Assembly (NCBI GenBank): GCA_023150835.1
Contig: JAKLKB010000060.1
Coordinates: 1 to 35,398, forward strand
DNA length: 35,398 bases
DNA from: Myxococcota bacterium
Lineage (GTDB): Bacteria; Myxococcota_C; UBA6777
Direction of reading: 5' to 3'
Of the stretch, positions 6,516 to 16,300 are shown piece by piece (the first letter of the stretch is position 1; the number at the start of each line of letters is the position of its first letter). Under the pieces are notes generated by a model. That model saw only the letters and a program-made list of their open reading frames with translations. It had not been told where the DNA came from and searched no databases. The translations under genes and the position numbers were made by a program.

Positions 6516-8822
6516 ATGGATCAGGCAACGCACAACAAGATCGTATCTTTTCTTTGGGGGATCGCGGACGACGTTTTGCGCGACCTGTTTAGGCGCGGCA
6601 AGTATCCCGATGTGATCTTGCCGATGTGCGTCTTGCGCCGTTTGGATGCCGTACTCGAACCCACAAAACCCGCCGTTCTGGAAACCAAATCGCTCCTTGA
6701 TGAAGCAGGGATCTTGGATCAACACGCCGCACTTTGCGGGGCGTCTGGTCAGGCTTTTTACAACACCTCCCCATTTTGCCTTCGGGATCTCAAGTCGCGT
6801 GACACCACCCAGAAACTGCTTGCTGATTTTGAGGACTATCTCAACGGCTTTTCCAAAGATGTTCAAGATATCCTCGACAACTTCAAGTTTCGCAATCAGC
6901 TTGCGACACTCTCCAAAGCCGATGCGCTCGGAACCTTGGTCGAAAAGTTCCTCCATCCTGAGATCGATCTCAGTCCCGCAGGACTGGACAATCATGCGAT
7001 GGGAACGGTGTTTGAAGAGTTGGTGCGGCGCTTTAACGAAGAGAACAACGAAGAAGCGGGAGAACACTGGACGCCTCGTGATGCTGTGCGCTTGATGTCG
7101 AACCTCGTCTTTTTGCCCGTGGCCTCGCAGATCAAAGCGGGAACGTATCTGATCTATGATTGCGCTTGTGGGACAGGCGGGATGCTGACCGTGGCTGAAG
7201 AGACCTTGATGGAGATCGCCACCCAGCGCGGCCAACAAGTCAACGCACACCTGTACGGACAAGAGATCAATCCCGAAACTTACGCGATCTGCAAAGCCGA
7301 TATGTTGATCAAAGGAGAAGGAGAAAACGCCGAGAATATCAAAGGGGGTGCACAGTATTCGACGCTCTCCAACGATGCGTTCCCTGCGATGGCCTTTGAT
7401 TTCATGCTCGCCAACCCACCCTACGGCAAAAGCTGGAAAAAAGACCTTGAGCAGATGGGCGGCAAAGACGGGATGACGGACGCACGTTTTCGTGTGATGC
7501 ACAAAGGCGAGGAGCTTTTATTTCGGACGCGTTCAAGCGACGGGCAGATGCTTTTTCTCGCCAACATGGTCTCCAAGATGAACCACAAGAGCGACTTGGG
7601 ATCGCGCATCGCAGAAGTCCACAACGGAAGCTCGCTCTTTACGGGGGACGCTGGACAGGGAGAGAGCAATATCCGCCGTTGGATCATCGAAAACGATTGG
7701 TTGGAAGCTATCGTTGCGCTGCCGTTGAACCTCTTCTACAACACAGGCATCGCCACATACATCTGGGTTCTCTCGAATCGCAAGGCCGCACATCGTCAAG
7801 GCAAAGTCCAGCTTATCGATGCCTCTTCATGGTTTCAGCCTTTGCGAAAGAACCTCGGCAAGAAGAATTGCGAGCTTTCCCCTGCGGATATCCAACGCAT
7901 CTGCGATACCTTCCTTGCTTTTGAAGAAACCCCACAATCCAAGATCTTTCCGAACGAAGCCTTTGGATACCACAAGATCGTGGTCGAGCGGCCCTTGCGT
8001 CTGCACAGCCAGCTTTCCACTCCACGCATCCAAACGCTGCGCTTTGCTTCGGGGGATGAAGATCTGCGCTCCGTCTTGTTCGATGCTTTTGGCGATGCCT
8101 TGGCGGAGGACTTCGCTTCGGTCGCTGCGGAGGTGCAAGCGCGTCTGGATGCGTGGGGAACTGAAGACGTCGAAGACAGCGACGACGAAGAAGGCCCATC
8201 GAAAAAAGGCTTGCCGAAAAAGAAGAAAGACAAACTGCTCGATCCAAAGACATGGAAACGCGATGCGCGGCTTGTGGAGGTCGCAACGCTTTTGCGCGCC
8301 GAACTTGGCGGGGAGCTTTTCACGGATCACAACGTCTTTTGTGAGCGGGTGGACGACGCACTCAAGCGCCACGCCACGAAGTTGACCGCTGCGGATCGCA
8401 AAGCCTTGTTGCAAGCCGTCAGTTGGCGCGTTGAAGACGCTCCCCCTGTGATCGCCAAAAAGCACAAGCCAAGCAAAGTTAGCGCCGCTCCGTTGTTTGG
8501 ACTCTTTGAAGTCACGCTCCACGGGAATGTCTTTGTGGTCGAGTACGAAAGCGACAGCGAGATCCGCGATGCCGAGCAGATCCCCTTGCTCGAAGAGGGC
8601 GGTATCGAAGCCTTTTTCCGCCGCGAAGTCTTGCCTTACACCCCCGATGCGTGGATCAAACAAGACGCCACCAAGATCGGCTACGAGATCAGCTTCACAC
8701 GCCACTTTTATCAACCCAAGCCGCTTCGCTCCCTCGCCGAGATCCAAGCGGATATCCTTGCACTCCAAAAAGAAACCGCTGGCTTGTTGGATGGACTCTT
8801 TCAAGAGGAGATTGTGTCATGA
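6516..8822 (+). CDS. hsdM: Type I restriction-modification DNA methyltransferase subunit HsdM
   Basis: A 768-residue N6-adenine methyltransferase subunit, the modification core of a type I R-M complex with HsdS and HsdR. The N-terminal helical domain begins FLWGIADDVLRDLF. The AdoMet-binding motif DCACGTGG is at residues 215-222 and the catalytic NPPY at 300-303. HsdM-typical GEHWTPRDAVRLM lies between. After the core a charged linker (acidic then Lys-rich, about residues 548-575) leads to a C-terminal domain ending in PYTPDAW and GYEISFTRHFY, usual for the long HsdM subgroup. The chosen start ATG 6516 has GGGAG five bases upstream and gives the conserved N-terminus; upstream in-frame codons extend to 6429 without support. 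The stop overlaps the next start (ATGA). Confidence 0.96.
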   Translation: MDQATHNKIVSFLWGIADDVLRDLFRRGKYPDVILPMCVLRRLDAVLEPTKPAVLETKSLLDEAGILDQHAALCGASGQAFYNTSPFCLRDLKSRDTTQKLLADFEDYLNGFSKDVQDILDNFKFRNQLATLSKADALGTLVEKFLHPEIDLSPAGLDNHAMGTVFEELVRRFNEENNEEAGEHWTPRDAVRLMSNLVFLPVASQIKAGTYLIYDCACGTGGMLTVAEETLMEIATQRGQQVNAHLYGQEINPETYAICKADMLIKGEGENAENIKGGAQYSTLSNDAFPAMAFDFMLANPPYGKSWKKDLEQMGGKDGMTDARFRVMHKGEELLFRTRSSDGQMLFLANMVSKMNHKSDLGSRIAEVHNGSSLFTGDAGQGESNIRRWIIENDWLEAIVALPLNLFYNTGIATYIWVLSNRKAAHRQGKVQLIDASSWFQPLRKNLGKKNCELSPADIQRICDTFLAFEETPQSKIFPNEAFGYHKIVVERPLRLHSQLSTPRIQTLRFASGDEDLRSVLFDAFGDALAEDFASVAAEVQARLDAWGTEDVEDSDDEEGPSKKGLPKKKKDKLLDPKTWKRDARLVEVATLLRAELGGELFTDHNVFCERVDDALKRHATKLTAADRKALLQAVSWRVEDAPPVIAKKHKPSKVSAAPLFGLFEVTLHGNVFVVEYESDSEIRDAEQIPLLEEGGIEAFFRREVLPYTPDAWIKQDATKIGYEISFTRHFYQPKPLRSLAEIQADILALQKETAGLLDGLFQEEIVS

Positions 8823-9838
8823 GCTACGATGACTTGCTTGTATCCATCGCAGAAACCATCAAAGATTACAGGGAAGGCGAGATCGAGCCAAGAAATGAAC
8901 AATGCGTCGATCGGTGGGTTCAGCAGTTTGAGTCTGCGGTTCGTCGTCCCCTGTTGGTTGAGTTGGATTGGGTATTCAAGCAGACTTACCTTTCTCGCGC
9001 TGCGTTGGTAAGGGCTTTTACAGCATTGGTCAAAAAAAATTCGCCTGTGTATTGGAAAAACACACACTTCCTACAAATACAGCAAAACGGAAACAGCCAA
9101 AACGAGATGTTATCGCTTCTCAATGCTGCGATGTTGGATGTTCATGGCTTTGATCTCGGTGCTTGTGTCGGCGGTGAGCGGTATATGTACCTCGACGATA
9201 TCTCTTTTACAGGAAACCGCATCACAAATGATCTGATCCCTTGGATCAAGCAAGACGCTCCCAAAGAAACGGAGTTATGCATCGCGAGCGTGGTTCGACA
9301 TTCTTTTGGAGCCTACCAAGCCCATCAAAAATTAGAAGATGCAGTGAAGCAGTCAGGGAAATCGATCCACATCGATTGGCGATATTCCAAAGAGATGGAG
9401 AATCGCAAGACTTATCGTGACGATTCAGATGTGCTTTGGCCTTCGGTGCTTCCCGGTGATGTGTTTGTGCAAGAGTACCTCAGCGCGCAGAAATACCCCT
9501 TTGAGCCTCGCAATGCGGCTAGTCCCCCCCCCAGATACTTCTCTTCGGAAGAGGGACGCCAACTCTTGGAACGAGAGATGTTGCTTGCAGGCTTACAGAT
9601 CCGTTCCTTTTGCCAAAACCCCAAGGAGATCATGCGCCCTCTTGGTTATGGCCCTTTTGGGCTAGGGTTTGGCTCGACTTGGGTAACTTACCGTAATTGC
9701 CCAAACAACGCGCCTCTTGCGTTTTGGTGGGGTGATCCAGACTATCCGACAAACCATCCTTTTTCGCGTTGGTATCCTCTTTTTCCACGGAAAACATACG
9801 ACACGACGAACGAGGGCGTTTTTGATGACTTTGCTTAG
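8819..9838 (+). CDS. Phosphoribosyltransferase-like protein inside the R-M operon
   Basis: A 339-residue protein with the PRPP-binding signature of type I phosphoribosyltransferases: YLDDISFTGNRI at residues 125-136, matching the hydrophobic-strand/DD/xxTG loop, followed by a strand CIASVV and conserved-looking NGNSQNEML (about 90-98). The C-terminus NNAPLAFWWGDP...WYPLFPRK is characteristic, from memory, of the PRTase-like proteins seen in bacterial conflict or defence loci rather than of nucleotide-salvage enzymes. The base partner is unknown and the hood region does not match any salvage family I know. Its ATG overlaps the hsdM stop by 4 bases, and it overlaps the NADAR-hsdS start by 14 bases, so it is translationally coupled to both. 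The assignment to the PRTase fold is good; activity is inferred. Confidence 0.82.
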   Translation: MSYDDLLVSIAETIKDYREGEIEPRNEQCVDRWVQQFESAVRRPLLVELDWVFKQTYLSRAALVRAFTALVKKNSPVYWKNTHFLQIQQNGNSQNEMLSLLNAAMLDVHGFDLGACVGGERYMYLDDISFTGNRITNDLIPWIKQDAPKETELCIASVVRHSFGAYQAHQKLEDAVKQSGKSIHIDWRYSKEMENRKTYRDDSDVLWPSVLPGDVFVQEYLSAQKYPFEPRNAASPPPRYFSSEEGRQLLEREMLLAGLQIRSFCQNPKEIMRPLGYGPFGLGFGSTWVTYRNCPNNAPLAFWWGDPDYPTNHPFSRWYPLFPRKTYDTTNEGVFDDFA

Positions 9839-12122
9839 ACAACACCTTCCTGAACAAGCACGCACTTATGAGCGCCAGACCAGCGTTGTTTTTCTCAAGA
9901 CGAAAGAGGCGTTTGGTGGACTGTCCAACATGGCGGGCGGCTATCCTTTGCGCGTGAACCGCATCGTGCTTCTCACATCCGAAGCCCTCTATCAAGCCTG
10001 CCGCTTTCCCCATCTTCCCGATGTTCAGCGCATCATCCTTGCGGAAAAAAGCCCCATGACCGCAAAGATGCGTACGAAACCCTATCGTGCAGACTCTCGG
10101 CCTGATTGGGATCACGTTCGCGTCAAGATCATGCGTTGGTGTTTGCGTGTGAAACTTGCCCTTCACTGGGACAGCTTTGGCGAGCTGCTGCTCAGTACAG
10201 AAGAGCGCCCCATCGTCGAAGAATCCCGAAAAGATGATTTCTGGGGAGCCAAGCCCACGGATAGCCAGACGCTCGTTGGAATGAACGTGTTAGGCCGCTT
10301 GTTGATGGAACTCCGCGAAGCTATCAAAACAGAACCGAAAGAAGCGTTGTTGCGTGTCGAACCGCTCAACATCCAGCGTTTCTTGCTGCTCGATGCAGCC
10401 ATCGAAACGGTTGTCTCCCCAACTCTCTCGACGCCGCGCACATTGCACATCGTCCCCGCCTTCTTTCCCACGCCCTCCCCACCACCCGCACAGATCTCAC
10501 TCTTCGACACGAACCCTCCTTCACACGCCGAACGTGCAGACACCGTTATTCCTTCGCAGCTTCACACCGCAAATACAGCTTCTCCCCCTCACGTCTTGGA
10601 TACATCCATGAACACAACCACGACCGAACCTTCCACCGCGACCACCGAACCTTCCCTCCCACACCCACCACGCAACCCTCAACCTTATCCAGCCTACAAG
10701 GCTTCGGGTTCACCTTGGATCGGACAAGTGCCTGAACATTGGGAAGTGAAGCAAGCAAAGCACTTGGGTTCTTTTTTTAAAGGGGTAGGAGGAACGAAAG
10801 AAGACAATGTTCTTTTGGGGGTTCCATGTGTTCGCTACGGTGATCTTTACACAACACACCATAGCTTCATCCGCCGCAGCAAAGTATTTGTTCACGAGGG
10901 GCGTACGCACGATTACACGCCGATCCAGTACGGTGATGTTCTTTTTGCTGCGTCTGGCGAAACAATCGAAGAGATCGGTAAGTCCGCCGTAAATTTGATG
11001 CGAGAGTCCGCTGTTTGCGGCGGTGATACAATCATTTTGCGCCCAAATTCTTTTATTTATCCACCATTTTTAGGTTATGCAACAGATTGTCGGACATCCC
11101 AAACACAAAAGGCGATGATGGGCAGAGGAACCACAGTCAAACATATTTACCCAAGCGAACTCAAAAATCTCTTGATGCCGCTCCCTCCGTTGGAGGAGCA
11201 GGCCGCAATGGTGCGTTATCTCGATGATGCGTGTGGTCGTCTGGATCGAGCGATTCGAGCGAAGCGAAAGATGCTCGCGCTGCTTCACGAACAAAAGCAA
11301 GCCATCATTCACCGCGCTGTCACCCAAGGTCTCGACCCTCACGCACCCCGCAAACCGTCGGGCATCCCTTGGCTCGGTGAGATTCCGCAGCATTGGGAGG
11401 TGTTGCGGTTGGGGAGAGTAACGAATCTTATAACGGGGTATCCCTTCAAAAGCGAATGTTTCACGCAAAAGGAATCTGCGACGCGGCTTCTCAGAGGGAT
11501 CAATGTAACGCCAGCAGGATTGCGGTGGGACTCGACCGTTCGATGGGAACGAGCGTACAATGACGGTCTCGATGTGTTCTGCCTTGAAGTCGGTGACATC
11601 ATATTAGGGATGGATCGCCCAATCATCGCGTCTGGCGTTCGTGCTGCACAAGTTGAAGCGAAGGATGTCCCATCGCTTCTGCTTCAGCGAGTCGCCCGAA
11701 TTCGGCCAACTGAGAGACTGGACAACAGCTTCCTACTTATGTTGCTGAGAGGGAAACTCTTTGCTTATTACATCGCTCCAATTTTCACTGGCATAAGCGT
11801 GCCGCATCTTAGTCCAGAGCAAATTCTGAATTTCAAAATCGTGCTCCCGCCAAAGTCTGAGCAATCGGAAATCGTGCGATACGTTGAGGCGGAAACCGTA
11901 TCCCTAAATACCGCCATTGCCCGCATCGAAAGAGAAATCGCTTTACTGCAAGAGTACCGCACGCGGTTGGTGTCGGATGTGGTGACGGGGAAGTGGGATG
12001 TGCGAGAGGCGGCCAAGCATGTGAGGGAGATTTCGTATGGGGAGGATGCGGTCGATGGGGAGGATGTGGAGGGTGATGGGTTGGTTGAAGATGCGGACGA
12101 GGCGGAGGATGCGGAGGGATGA
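9825..12122 (+). CDS. hsdS: NADAR domain fused to type I specificity subunit HsdS
   Basis: A 765-residue fusion, versus 380-450 for an ordinary HsdS. Residues ~20-168 are a NADAR (YbiA/DUF1768) domain: LSNM at 33-36, SEALYQACRF around Glu53, RPDWDHVR with Trp95, EESRKDDFWG with Asp138, and GMNVLGRLLMELR at 152-164. These keep the Glu/Trp/Asp set of this N-glycosidase family, whose members act on ribosylated or ADP-ribosylated bases. Residues ~200-315 are a Pro/Thr/Ser-rich linker. Residues ~316-740 are HsdS with two target-recognition half repeats, each opening with SGxPWxGxxPxHWEV and closing with a helical LPPxxEQ conserved region. The end is an acidic tail. Start ATG 9825 (GAGGGCG upstream) overlaps the PRTase gene; upstream in-frame codons would extend the frame to 9717. 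Confidence 0.92.
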   Translation: MTLLRQHLPEQARTYERQTSVVFLKTKEAFGGLSNMAGGYPLRVNRIVLLTSEALYQACRFPHLPDVQRIILAEKSPMTAKMRTKPYRADSRPDWDHVRVKIMRWCLRVKLALHWDSFGELLLSTEERPIVEESRKDDFWGAKPTDSQTLVGMNVLGRLLMELREAIKTEPKEALLRVEPLNIQRFLLLDAAIETVVSPTLSTPRTLHIVPAFFPTPSPPPAQISLFDTNPPSHAERADTVIPSQLHTANTASPPHVLDTSMNTTTTEPSTATTEPSLPHPPRNPQPYPAYKASGSPWIGQVPEHWEVKQAKHLGSFFKGVGGTKEDNVLLGVPCVRYGDLYTTHHSFIRRSKVFVHEGRTHDYTPIQYGDVLFAASGETIEEIGKSAVNLMRESAVCGGDTIILRPNSFIYPPFLGYATDCRTSQTQKAMMGRGTTVKHIYPSELKNLLMPLPPLEEQAAMVRYLDDACGRLDRAIRAKRKMLALLHEQKQAIIHRAVTQGLDPHAPRKPSGIPWLGEIPQHWEVLRLGRVTNLITGYPFKSECFTQKESATRLLRGINVTPAGLRWDSTVRWERAYNDGLDVFCLEVGDIILGMDRPIIASGVRAAQVEAKDVPSLLLQRVARIRPTERLDNSFLLMLLRGKLFAYYIAPIFTGISVPHLSPEQILNFKIVLPPKSEQSEIVRYVEAETVSLNTAIARIEREIALLQEYRTRLVSDVVTGKWDVREAAKHVREISYGEDAVDGEDVEGDGLVEDADEAEDAEG

Positions 12123-12170
12123 CCGAAGGGCAAGAGAGAGGTGTGGTGATAGGAAAGAGAGGAGGAAGGT

Positions 12171-13202
12171 TTGGCGAAGCAGAAGAAGCAGAGCAAAGGC
12201 GCGGAAGAGAGTACGCCGTTTGATGAATTGATGAAGCATCTCGCGGATCGGTATGGGCGTGAGTTGGTGACGTATTTGGGGGGATTGTCGGAGGTGGAGC
12301 GTTGTGAGTCTGTCGGCGGAGAAGTGGAGATCACGCATCGTTTGACAGATCGGGTATTTCGGGTGAAAGCAAAGTTATCCCCCGAAGGAGAACAGGAAGA
12401 GTTTTTGGTGCATTTGGAGTTTGAGTCGTCTTACAACAAGTGGATGGGACAACGCTTGGGGACATACGGTTGGCATCTTTGCGAGAGAGAGAACTTGCCA
12501 GTGATGCACCTCGTTTGGTATGTGAGCGAAGAAACTCCGTCGTACTGGCCTTTGGGAGAATGGCAAAGAGAACGGGAAGAGGAGATGTGGATCGGGGGTC
12601 GGTTGGTGGGGTTGGTGTGTTGGCGGGAGATCTGGTTTTCAGGGAAGTACAAGGCTGAAGATTTTGTGAAAGAAGCACCAGCGTACTTGCTGCCGTTTGC
12701 GGCGTTGATGGAAGGGGCAGAGCGGCCCTTTATCAAGAGACTGGCCGAGGCGATTATGAAGAGCGATGTTTCCGAACAGCACAAACAAGACTTGTTGTTG
12801 ATGGCAAGTTTTTTGTTTGCGCGTTTTTTTGGAGTCCAGATCGTGCAAGAGGAGATCAAGATGAGCTTGCTTGAACCGAATCCATTGGTTGAGTACTTCA
12901 TGCAAAGAGGCCAAGAGAAAGGAAGACAGGAAGGAAGGCAAGAGATTATCGAAAAGATGTTGGGGCAGGGCCTTCCTCCGCAAGTGGTGGCCAATTTCAC
13001 TGGCTTATCGGTCGAAGAGGTGGAAGAGATCAAAGAAGCGCGGCGAGAAAAAACGCAGAGCAAGCAGCGTGTTGTGTTGCGGATGTTGGAGCGTGGCTTT
13101 TCTGTGGAAGAGATCGTTGATGTGACAGAGATGAAAAGAGAAGAGATCGAGCGTATTCAAGAGCAAACCAGCAGCAAGGGGATGCCCGAAGGGGAGGGGT
13201 GA
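12171..13202 (+). CDS. Rpn/PD-(D/E)XK family nuclease-like protein
   Basis: A 343-residue protein of the recombination-promoting nuclease (RpnA-like)/PDDEXK transposase-related group. The nuclease core is seen in PFDELMKHLADRYG (about 16-29), LTDRVFRVKA with the candidate metal Asp, VHLEFESS with the Glu pair (about 80-87), and QRLGTYGWHL. The C-terminal ~90 residues carry two helix-turn-helix-like repeats (GLPPQVVANFTGLSVEEV and RGFSVEEIVDVTEMKREEI), a common tail of this family. The start is TTG 12171, chosen because GGAGGAAGG lies immediately upstream and the protein would otherwise lose its N-terminal helix. It follows hsdS by 48 bases and precedes hsdR by 108, so it is co-transcribed; it is not a standard R-M component and may be an accessory nuclease or a passenger. 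Confidence 0.78.
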   Translation: MAKQKKQSKGAEESTPFDELMKHLADRYGRELVTYLGGLSEVERCESVGGEVEITHRLTDRVFRVKAKLSPEGEQEEFLVHLEFESSYNKWMGQRLGTYGWHLCERENLPVMHLVWYVSEETPSYWPLGEWQREREEEMWIGGRLVGLVCWREIWFSGKYKAEDFVKEAPAYLLPFAALMEGAERPFIKRLAEAIMKSDVSEQHKQDLLLMASFLFARFFGVQIVQEEIKMSLLEPNPLVEYFMQRGQEKGRQEGRQEIIEKMLGQGLPPQVVANFTGLSVEEVEEIKEARREKTQSKQRVVLRMLERGFSVEEIVDVTEMKREEIERIQEQTSSKGMPEGEG

Positions 13203-13310
13203 GGGGCAGCACGAAAAAGGAGCGTGTGACACGGAGTGTCGGAAGAAGGTGTTAGAGAGGAAAAGGCAGGGACGAAGGTCATCCATCACGAGGAAAGAGG
13301 AGGAAGTCTG

Positions 13311-16300
13311 ATGCGTGTCACAGATATCTCGGAGAAGGGTTTGGAGTTGTTGATCGTGGGGGAGATGACAGGGACGGATGGGGTGACACCACAAGCGGAG
13401 ACTCTTTCGGAAAACGCGGTGGGGCCGAGCAGTACTTATGCAGCGAACAAAAAGGGCTGGTTGTTGGGGAGGGCCAAGGATTATGATCGGGGCCACGCGT
13501 TGGATCTTGTGCAGCTATGTGCCTTTTTGCACGCGACGCAGCCCACGCTGTTTGAGAAAGTCCCCTTGCACGGGGAGCTTGATCCCAAGGATAGTCAGAC
13601 TGCGAAGTTTCTTGCGCGGCTATCATCGGAGATCGGAAAGGTGGGGGTGGTGGATGTCTTGCGGAAGGGGATAGAACACGGGCCGCACCATGTGTGGCTC
13701 TTTTATGGAACGCCCTCGGAAGGGAACACCACCGCAGAGATATTGCACACACAAAACCGTTTTAGCGTGACACGGCAGTTGCGTTACAGCCACGACGAGA
13801 CACGGAACGCGTTGGATCTGGTGTTGTTTGTGAACGGCCTTCCCATCGCGACGTTGGAACTCAAGAACAGCCTGACCAAGCAAACGGTGGCGGATGCAGT
13901 CGAGCAGTACAAGACAGATCGAGATAAGCGAGAAAAGCTGTTTGGTTTGGGTCGTTGTGTGGTGCATTTTGCGGTAGATGATGCAGAAGTGCGGATGTGT
14001 ACGGAGCTACAGGGGAAAGCGTCGTGGTTTTTGCCCTTTAACAAGGGTTGGGAGGATGGCGCGGGGAATCCGCCGAATCCAGCGGGACTCAAGACGGATT
14101 ATTTGTGGAAGGATATCTTTGCGCCGAAGAGTTTGATACATCTGCTCGAACATTTTGCACAGATGGTGGAGATCAAAGATCCTGAAACGAACAAGAAGAA
14201 GAAGTATCAGCTTTTTCCGCGCTATCACCAACTGGATGTGGTGCGATGTTGCCTTGCGGATGTGCAACGCCGTGGCGTGGGGGGGCGTTATCTGATCCAG
14301 CACTCGGCGGGGAGTGGGAAATCGAACTCGATAGCTTGGTTGGCGCATCAACTGGTGGGGCTTCAACAAGAGGGACAGTCGGTCTTTGATTCGGTGGTGG
14401 TGTTGACGGATCGACGGGTGTTGGACAACCAACTGGCGCAGACGATTCGACAATTGATGCAGATCAGGGCAACGGTGGGACACGCGCAAGAGGCAGGTGA
14501 TCTCAAGCGATTTTTGCAGGAAGGCAAAAAGATCATCATCAGTACAATTCAAAAGTTTCCCTTCATTTTGGAGGAACTCAGCGGGGAGGACAAAGGGCGG
14601 AAGTTTGCGTTGATCATCGACGAAGCCCATTCGAGCCAAGGCGGGAAAAGTTCAACGGCGGTGAATACGGCCTTGTCGGAGGGGTTGTCTGTGGAGGAAG
14701 AGGAAGATGGGGAGGATCTGATCAACCGCGCACTCGAACAACGGAGTGCATCGAGGAAGATGTTGAGCAACGCGAGTTACTTTGCGTTCACGGCGACGCC
14801 CAAGAACAAGACGTTGGAGATGTTTGGAGAGGGGCTTCCAGCCGATGCAGAAGGCAGAGTGAGATATCGGCCATTCCATCATTATTCGATGAAACAGGCG
14901 ATCCAAGAGGGTTTTATCTTGGATGTGCTCAAGAGTTTCACGCCGATCCAGAGCTATTACAGGCTGACAAAGACCATCGAGGGAGATCCCGAATTTGACG
15001 TGCGGAGGGCGCAAAAAAAGCTGCGCCGTTATGTCGAAAGCCACGAGTATGCGATCCGTTTGAAGGCGGAGATCATGGTGGATCACTTTCATGAGCGGGT
15101 GAGCGGGTTAAAAAAGATCGGTGGAAAAGCGCGAGCGATGGTGGTTTGCAATGGTATTGCGCGAGCCATCGAGTATTTTCGGGCATTTCAGGCGTATTTG
15201 ACGGAGCGAAAAAGCTCCTACAAAGCCATCGTCGCCTTTTCGGGGGAGTTTTTACATCAAGGGATCAACGAAACGGAAGCGTCGTTGAATGGCTTTGCGA
15301 GTGATGCCATCGCGAGCAAGATCAAAGAAGATCCGTACCGTTTTTTGATCTGTGCAGACAAATTCCAAACGGGGTATGACGAACCGTTGTTGCATACGAT
15401 GTACGTAGACAAGCCGTTGTCGGGGATCAAAGCGGTGCAAACGCTGTCTCGTCTGAATCGCGCCCACCCAGAAAAGTACGATGTCTTCGTGCTGGACTTT
15501 TACAACGACGCCACAGCGATAGCGGATGCTTTTTCAACGTACTACCGAACAACCGTCTTGAGCGAAGGAACCGATCCGAATCGGTTGAACGATCTGAAGC
15601 GTGATCTGGATCGGTTGGGTGTGTACGCTGCGGAGGAAGTTGAGCGGTTGGTGGGTCTGTTTCTTTCGGGTGCATCGCGGGAAAAGATCGATCCGCTGTT
15701 GGACATCTGGGTGTCAGAGTATCAAGGCTTGGACGAAGAAGAACAGATCGAATTCAAGGGGAAAGCCAAAGCCTTTGTGCGTGTGTACAGTTTTTTGGCG
15801 TCGGTATCATCGTATCCTCACGCAGGATGGGAGGGTTTGTCGATTGTGTTGAATTTGCTGATTCCCAAGCTACCCGCGCCAAAAGAGGAAGATCGGGCCA
15901 AAGGCATCCTTGAGACGGTGGATATGGAGAGTTATCGTGCAGAAAAGCAGGCCGTACAAAGTCTGCGGCTTGTTGATGCAGATGCGGAGATCGCGCCTGT
16001 TCCTGTGGAGAACGGTGGGGGGCGGGGAGAAGCAGAGATGGATCGTTTGAGCAGGATCCTTGATGCGTTCAATGCGCATTTTGGGGCATTGTTCACCGAC
16101 GCGGATCGGGTGATACGACGTATTCGCGAAGATATAGCGCCCAAAGTCGCCGCAGATACAGCCTACCAAAACGCCAAAAACAACACACCTGCGACTGCGC
16201 GAATCGAACACGACAAAGTGTTGGATAGAGTGATGCTTTCCTTGTTGAAGGATGACACCGAAGTCTATAAACAATTCCAAAACAACGACCAGTTCAAGCG

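Noticed and set aside
5987-6592. Plus-strand Cys/Gly/Trp-rich repeat protein
   Set aside because: It runs through the repeat into the hsdM start region, has no ribosome site, and its composition simply mirrors the repeat.
8060-8822. HsdM C-terminal extension as a novel fused domain
   Set aside because: The PYTPDAW and GYEISFTRHFY motifs are usual for the long subgroup of HsdM proteins.
9717-9824. N-terminal extension of the NADAR-HsdS protein
   Set aside because: These codons overlap the conserved C-terminus of the PRTase gene and the ATG at 9825 has a better ribosome site.
13236-13310. Longer HsdR start at GTG 13236
   Set aside because: No well-placed ribosome site, whereas ATG 13311 follows AGGAGGAAG.
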